This document shows, one piece after another, positions 7,808 to 11,310 of a DNA stretch of 11,310 nucleotides. The position numbers were made by a program, and so were the translations under genes. The stretch is from positions 1 to 11,310 of the forward strand of contig CAJTYC010000078.1 of NCBI GenBank assembly GCA_910584185.1, in the 5' to 3' direction. This stretch comes from an uncultured Muribaculaceae bacterium. Lineage in GTDB: Bacteria; Bacteroidota; Bacteroidia; Bacteroidales; Muribaculaceae. The notes under the pieces were generated by a model. The model was not told the origin of the DNA, searched no databases, and was given only the letters and a program-made list of their open reading frames with translations. Each line of letters opens with the position of its first letter. Within the stretch, counting starts at the first letter, position 1.

Positions 7808-10786
7808 ATGAAAAAAATCAACATCTTCATGGTGCTTGCAGCACTCGGCACACTCTGCATGAACGCAGAGGCCACCGGAGTAAGCACCAAAACTGCAGCG
7901 AAGGTATCGGCGGAGGGTGATTATACCATCACCTTGCCGGCGGAGGCAGAGTTGGAAATCGGCACGAAGAAAACACACTTCACCGACTTCAACATCGTGA
8001 CACCTTCCAGCACAATAACCACGGATGGCACCAAGGAAGTCACCTACTCCCTGACCCAAGGACAAGTCTACTCCTACCGCACATGGAAGGCAGGAGGGCT
8101 TACGCAAGCAGGATATTTCACTTTTGCCGCAAATGAGACAAAACGTCCTGTCCTTAACTTCTCGGAAGAAGACTACAGGGTCTTTGCACCGGAAACCATA
8201 GTACACGATGTGATGCACAACCAAGGCTATGAAACCGGCAATCTCTTTGTAAATGTGAACGAACAAGGACACCTTAAACTGAACGTAGGCGACACATTCA
8301 AGGCTCACGCCATGCGCACATGGGAGCTAACAGACAATACCGTCAACAACTACTTCTTCGAGCCGGACTTTCATTACACAGTGATAGGGATTGACGGCAC
8401 ACCCGACAACGAAGTGCTTGAGATAAACACGCGTCAGGGTTCGGCATGGGCGGACATAAAGGCTAAAGCACGCGGCACAGTGATAGTGCTTGTGACCTAC
8501 GATGCCATAGGAGTGAACTTCTATAAAGATACTGTAAAGACACCGATAGTCGGAGGTGAATACTGGAGCGCCATATGGCCCGAGAACACAGCCGCCTATG
8601 TGGTAAGCGTGGGAGAAGATGAATCTTCAGTAGTTCCCAACATGCTGATAAATGAAGCTTATAATTCAGAAACACTTAAGATGGCCGGCAAGAATGTCGA
8701 TGCCGAGCATGATGTATTCTACTATCTTGACACTGAAGGTGGAGCATACTACACATTCACCCCGGAGAATGTTGAGACCATCACCATGGCTTATGCACGC
8801 ATCGGCGAGCGCATGGCCACATATGACGGTTTCGGCACCGAAGGTGTAACCAAGAACGCCGACGGATCATATACATTACTTCTTAAGGAAGGGCGTCAGA
8901 TTGTCCGCATGACCGATACCAACGGCAACTCCACTTACCAGGTGCTTACAGCCAAGCCATGTCACCGCGAGATTACCAACGTCACCACGCCAGGAAGCAA
9001 GATATTCCAGCCCGGCGACAAAGTGAAGATACAATATTCAGGACTGTTTCATCCGGCCAACAAACTTGCAGGTATCTACAATATGTCGGCATATGTCACT
9101 TACAACGGCATTCCCAACGGAAGTTCACTTATTCAGGGTAAAGGCCAATACACATTCGGCTCGGCACCTTCGGCACAGGAGGTAAGCGTTACCATTCCGA
9201 CAGACCATGATGCCACAGCTACCCCATGCATAGAAATGACCGAAGGTGTAATTCAAGTCAACGGATTTGGAGATCCGATAGGCAACCACCGGACCATAGA
9301 CCCGGAAAAAGGTCGTTTACCCAACTTCAATGCAGTGGCCCACAAGACATATTTCGGTATGATACCTGATGTAAGTATACCTGTATCGGCTTACCGCACA
9401 TTCGCAATAAAGATAGAGTCAAACGCAAACGATGTGGAAGTATCGATTACACACCGAGGCAAACTTCTCACGGCCGATGAGACCACCGGACTTTATGCCG
9501 GTTCATACGGCACATATGATATCGAAGCCAAGGCCGAAGGATACAGATGCCTCCACACCTCATTCACCATAGACGACGATGCGGAGGGAGAACAGATATT
9601 TGCACTTGATCTCAAACCGCTCGATGGAGCTTGGGACGGTAAAACCAAAACAGAACCGGCTCTTGCAGATGGTGTATATCAGCTGAGCAACGGAGCCGAA
9701 CTTGCCTGGTATGCCGCAGAAATAAACAACGGCAATTCTTCAGATGCAATTGTTGTAGACGACATAAGCCTCGGAGGTTTCAATTGGACGCCCATCGGAA
9801 CTTCAAGCAAGCCGTTTACCGCCAATTTCAATGGCAATGGCCACACCATCTCCGACGTTTATATCAACATGCCTAAAACCACAAACCAAGGATTGTTTGG
9901 ATACATGAAGGGTGCATCTGCTGAAAAGCAGTCGGTGATAAGTGACATAACTGTAAGCGGAAAGGTAACAGCCAAACAGAATTCCGCCGGGGTGGTAGGA
10001 TTCGCCCATCAGCACAGCGTCATAAAGAATTGCGTCAACAATGCGGATGTGACCGGCAGCAGTACATATATCGGCGGTGTGGTCGGAAATCTGAATCAGC
10101 TTACAGCATCTATGCAGAATTGCTATAACACGGGTAATATCTCCGGCACCACAAATTGTGGCGGCGTGGTGGGCGGTCATGTTGCCAAGGCTACGATTGA
10201 GAATGTGTTTAATGTAGGAGAAATCAGCGGCACCAAAGTGGCGGGATGCGCTGGAGGAACAACCTCGAAGCAAAATTGCTTCAACATGTTCGCTATCGTA
10301 AATTATGAAATTACCGATGGTCACACATCAGTTACACCTGAACAGATGAAATCGGGAGAGGTGGCCTATCTGCTCGGCGAAGCATTCGGACAAAACATCG
10401 GCGAAGACCTGCATCCTGTTTTGGCCGGTGCAAAGGTCTTCAAAGTGGAGTATTTGATAGCGGAAACCGAAAGCGAGAACTCGCTTAATGATGCCGATGA
10501 AATACCTGTGCTCTATACCAACGGCGATCTTCCGGCCAAGCTTGGCGACAAAGAGGTGACATGGTATTCTGACGAAGCCATGACGGAACCCGTCACAACA
10601 GTAGACACTGATGCGATGCTTTACGCTAAAGTGAAGAACGACCATTCAGGTGTAACAGAGATAGAAATCCGGAGCGAAGAACGTTGGTTCAACCTCCAGG
10701 GAGTGGAAGTGGCACAACCTGTTGAGGGAGTGCATGGCATATTCATCCAAATCGTGAATGGTAAAAGCACCAAAGTGATTCGTTAA
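7808..10786 (+). CDS. Large modular secreted protein with GLUG repeats, in the B12 operon
   Basis: A 992-residue exported protein that I do not recognise as a named gene. Residues 1-22 form a signal peptide (FMVLAALGTLCMNAEA); the Cys is not in a proper lipobox. Residues about 25-110 and 115-265 look beta-rich; the latter ends in a strand pattern like bacterial Ig domains (GTVIVLVTYDAIGVNF) followed by SAIWPENTAAYVVSVGE. Residues about 385-535 form another beta-rich region, and 540-600 resemble a carboxypeptidase-regulatory-like fold. From about 607 comes a GLUG-type region: FNGNGHTISDVYINM, then repeats NCVNNADV, IGGVVGN, NCYNTGNIS and GGVVGG (to about 820). A TPEQMKSGEVAYLLGEAFGQ motif follows near 842. 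Residues 957-992 form a tail with WFNLQGVEV and GIFIQIVNGK, like that of the preceding gene. Operon position suggests cell-surface corrinoid capture or handling; BtuH-type proteins are the obvious comparison, but homology is untested. Confidence 0.8.
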   Translation: MKKINIFMVLAALGTLCMNAEATGVSTKTAAKVSAEGDYTITLPAEAELEIGTKKTHFTDFNIVTPSSTITTDGTKEVTYSLTQGQVYSYRTWKAGGLTQAGYFTFAANETKRPVLNFSEEDYRVFAPETIVHDVMHNQGYETGNLFVNVNEQGHLKLNVGDTFKAHAMRTWELTDNTVNNYFFEPDFHYTVIGIDGTPDNEVLEINTRQGSAWADIKAKARGTVIVLVTYDAIGVNFYKDTVKTPIVGGEYWSAIWPENTAAYVVSVGEDESSVVPNMLINEAYNSETLKMAGKNVDAEHDVFYYLDTEGGAYYTFTPENVETITMAYARIGERMATYDGFGTEGVTKNADGSYTLLLKEGRQIVRMTDTNGNSTYQVLTAKPCHREITNVTTPGSKIFQPGDKVKIQYSGLFHPANKLAGIYNMSAYVTYNGIPNGSSLIQGKGQYTFGSAPSAQEVSVTIPTDHDATATPCIEMTEGVIQVNGFGDPIGNHRTIDPEKGRLPNFNAVAHKTYFGMIPDVSIPVSAYRTFAIKIESNANDVEVSITHRGKLLTADETTGLYAGSYGTYDIEAKAEGYRCLHTSFTIDDDAEGEQIFALDLKPLDGAWDGKTKTEPALADGVYQLSNGAELAWYAAEINNGNSSDAIVVDDISLGGFNWTPIGTSSKPFTANFNGNGHTISDVYINMPKTTNQGLFGYMKGASAEKQSVISDITVSGKVTAKQNSAGVVGFAHQHSVIKNCVNNADVTGSSTYIGGVVGNLNQLTASMQNCYNTGNISGTTNCGGVVGGHVAKATIENVFNVGEISGTKVAGCAGGTTSKQNCFNMFAIVNYEITDGHTSVTPEQMKSGEVAYLLGEAFGQNIGEDLHPVLAGAKVFKVEYLIAETESENSLNDADEIPVLYTNGDLPAKLGDKEVTWYSDEAMTEPVTTVDTDAMLYAKVKNDHSGVTEIEIRSEERWFNLQGVEVAQPVEGVHGIFIQIVNGKSTKVIR

Positions 10787-10818
10787 TCTGAAAATATTTT
10801 TCTGCCTATATCTGTGAA

Positions 10819-10854
10819 GGGGAGGAGAGCTCTTAGAGCATCCTCCTCTTTTTT
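10819..10854 (+). terminator. Rho-independent terminator of the B12 operon
   Basis: GGGGAGGA (10819-10826) pairs with TCCTCCTC (10841-10848, one G-T pair). An inner GCTC/GAGC stem (10829-10832 with 10836-10839) and a small internal loop sit inside. Six T bases follow (10849-10854). It lies about 32 bases after the stop of the 992-residue protein gene and fits the end of the operon. Confidence 0.9.
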
Positions 10855-10941
10855 ACTTCCCTTTTTAGTACCGTCATAGTTACTGTATATCACAATATTA
10901 TTACCTGTATTATCGTTTTTTATTAAACATAATTAATGTAG

Positions 10942-11289
10942 ATGGCGAAGATTGGAAAATGGCGTTTGGTAAATAGCGAATATCTGATACGTCGGCCTTG
11001 GCTTACGGCCCGAAGGGATACTGTAGAATTGCCTGACGGCAGAATCAACGATGAGTTCTACATACTTGAATACCCCACTTGGGTAAATGTCATAGCGATC
11101 GACAAGGATGGCAGATTTGTGATGGTGGAACAATTCAGTCGCCCACCGTGGCGCACCCCGGAAATAAACGATGGTAACACACGTGCCATCCGGGAGCCAA
11201 AGTTACCACATAAAACAAAACGGCTCTCACGAGCCGTTTTGCCGTATAAAGATGGTATCTTTCCTCTAAAAGTATGCACCACGAAATGA
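10942..11289 (+). pseudogene. Nudix hydrolase gene, truncated after residue 65
   Basis: Residues 1-65 match the N-terminal part of Bacteroidales Nudix hydrolases of the ADP-ribose pyrophosphatase type. The visible motifs are WRLVNSEYLIRRPWLTARRD, VELPDGRINDEFYILEYP and WVNVIAIDKDGRFVMVEQF. Intact relatives are about 175-185 residues and continue with R-H-G and then the Nudix box G-x5-E-x7-RE-x2-EE-x-G. Here the reading frame changes character at about 11137 (SRPPWRTPEINDGNTR...), and no Nudix box occurs in any forward frame before the window ends. The protein would lack its catalytic metal-binding residues. The other two forward frames also fail to resume the family pattern, so this is not a simple frameshift. 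The cause could be an insertion, a rearrangement or a chimeric assembly. A product of 115 residues is formally possible but unlikely to be active. Confidence 0.7.
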
Positions 11290-11310
11290 ATGTAATGCTG
11301 ATAAATCAGC
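11137..11310. other. Hairpin-rich segment of unknown origin interrupting the Nudix gene
   Basis: This stretch is unrelated to the Nudix family and rich in inverted repeats: CCCGG/CCGGG (11157-11161 with 11190-11194); TGGTAAC/GTTACCA (11172-11178 with 11202-11208); an 11-pair stem CAAAACGGCTC/GAGCCGTTTTG (11216-11226 with 11231-11241, loop TCAC) that looks like a bidirectional terminator; and GCTGAT/ATCAGC (11297-11302 with 11305-11310) at the window end. Such structure suits an interspersed non-coding repeat, a small mobile-element remnant, or the 3' flank of a gene beyond the window. No transposase fragment is recognisable. Confidence 0.45.
11216..11241. terminator. Candidate bidirectional terminator hairpin
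   Basis: An 11-base-pair perfect stem with loop TCAC. On the plus strand the 3' arm ends in TTTTG. On the minus strand the arm is followed by TTTTGTTTTA, which is the better T-run. It may therefore end a minus-strand transcript coming from beyond the window. Confidence 0.45.

Noticed and set aside
7796..8308. 170-codon minus-strand frame over the start of the 992-residue protein
   Set aside because: It is a shadow of a real gene; the sense strand has a clear signal peptide and operon spacing.
9803..10324. 173-codon minus-strand frame within the GLUG region
   Set aside because: It is a shadow frame; the sense strand carries the recognisable GLUG repeats.

Overview
The window looks like chromosomal DNA from a gut-type Bacteroidota, most likely order Bacteroidales. 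A family such as Muribaculaceae is a guess from protein style only. The evidence is: upstream regions matching the Bacteroidetes promoter pattern (TTTG, about 19 bases, TAnnTTTG) rather than the E. coli one; weak ribosome binding sites; two large outer-membrane TonB-dependent receptors; a BtuG-like propeller protein; and short C-terminal tails of the type NLQG...V...G-YI-NG seen on secreted proteins of this order.

Left part, minus strand (about 105-3955): an lrgA-lrgB pair of membrane proteins separated by 4 bases; upstream of it a small secreted repeat protein of the DUF6150 / '7(1) septoil knot' type with its own promoter; and then a 713-residue outer-membrane beta-barrel receptor of the OMP_b-brl_3 style.

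Centre and right, plus strand (about 4089-10854): a vitamin B12 acquisition operon. A Bacteroidetes-type promoter sits directly before a complete cobalamin riboswitch with a perfect-looking B12 box. About 150 bases of expression platform follow, then a BtuB-like TonB-dependent receptor, a BtuG-like beta-propeller protein, and a 992-residue modular secreted protein with GLUG-type repeats. The operon ends at a strong rho-independent terminator. The expected logic is that B12 scarcity turns the operon on: the propeller captures corrinoid outside the cell and the TonB-driven receptor moves it across the outer membrane. The role of the third protein is unknown, but its place under the riboswitch suggests corrinoid capture or handling.

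Right edge (10942-11310): the first 65 codons of a Nudix hydrolase are intact. The sequence then turns abruptly into an unrelated, hairpin-rich stretch, so the gene is broken by an insertion, a rearrangement or an assembly junction.

The points most worth following up are: (1) the propeller and the 992-residue protein lack convincing lipoprotein signals but share a C-terminal tail, unlike the lipoprotein BtuG of Bacteroides; (2) an 11-base duplication of the btuB initiation region in the riboswitch expression platform, both copies complementary to the same segment; (3) the uncharacterised N-terminal 600 residues of the riboswitch-controlled 992-residue protein; (4) the knotted-protein candidate; and (5) the truncated Nudix gene with its structured flank. 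I found no CRISPR array, tRNA, rRNA, integrase or transposase gene.
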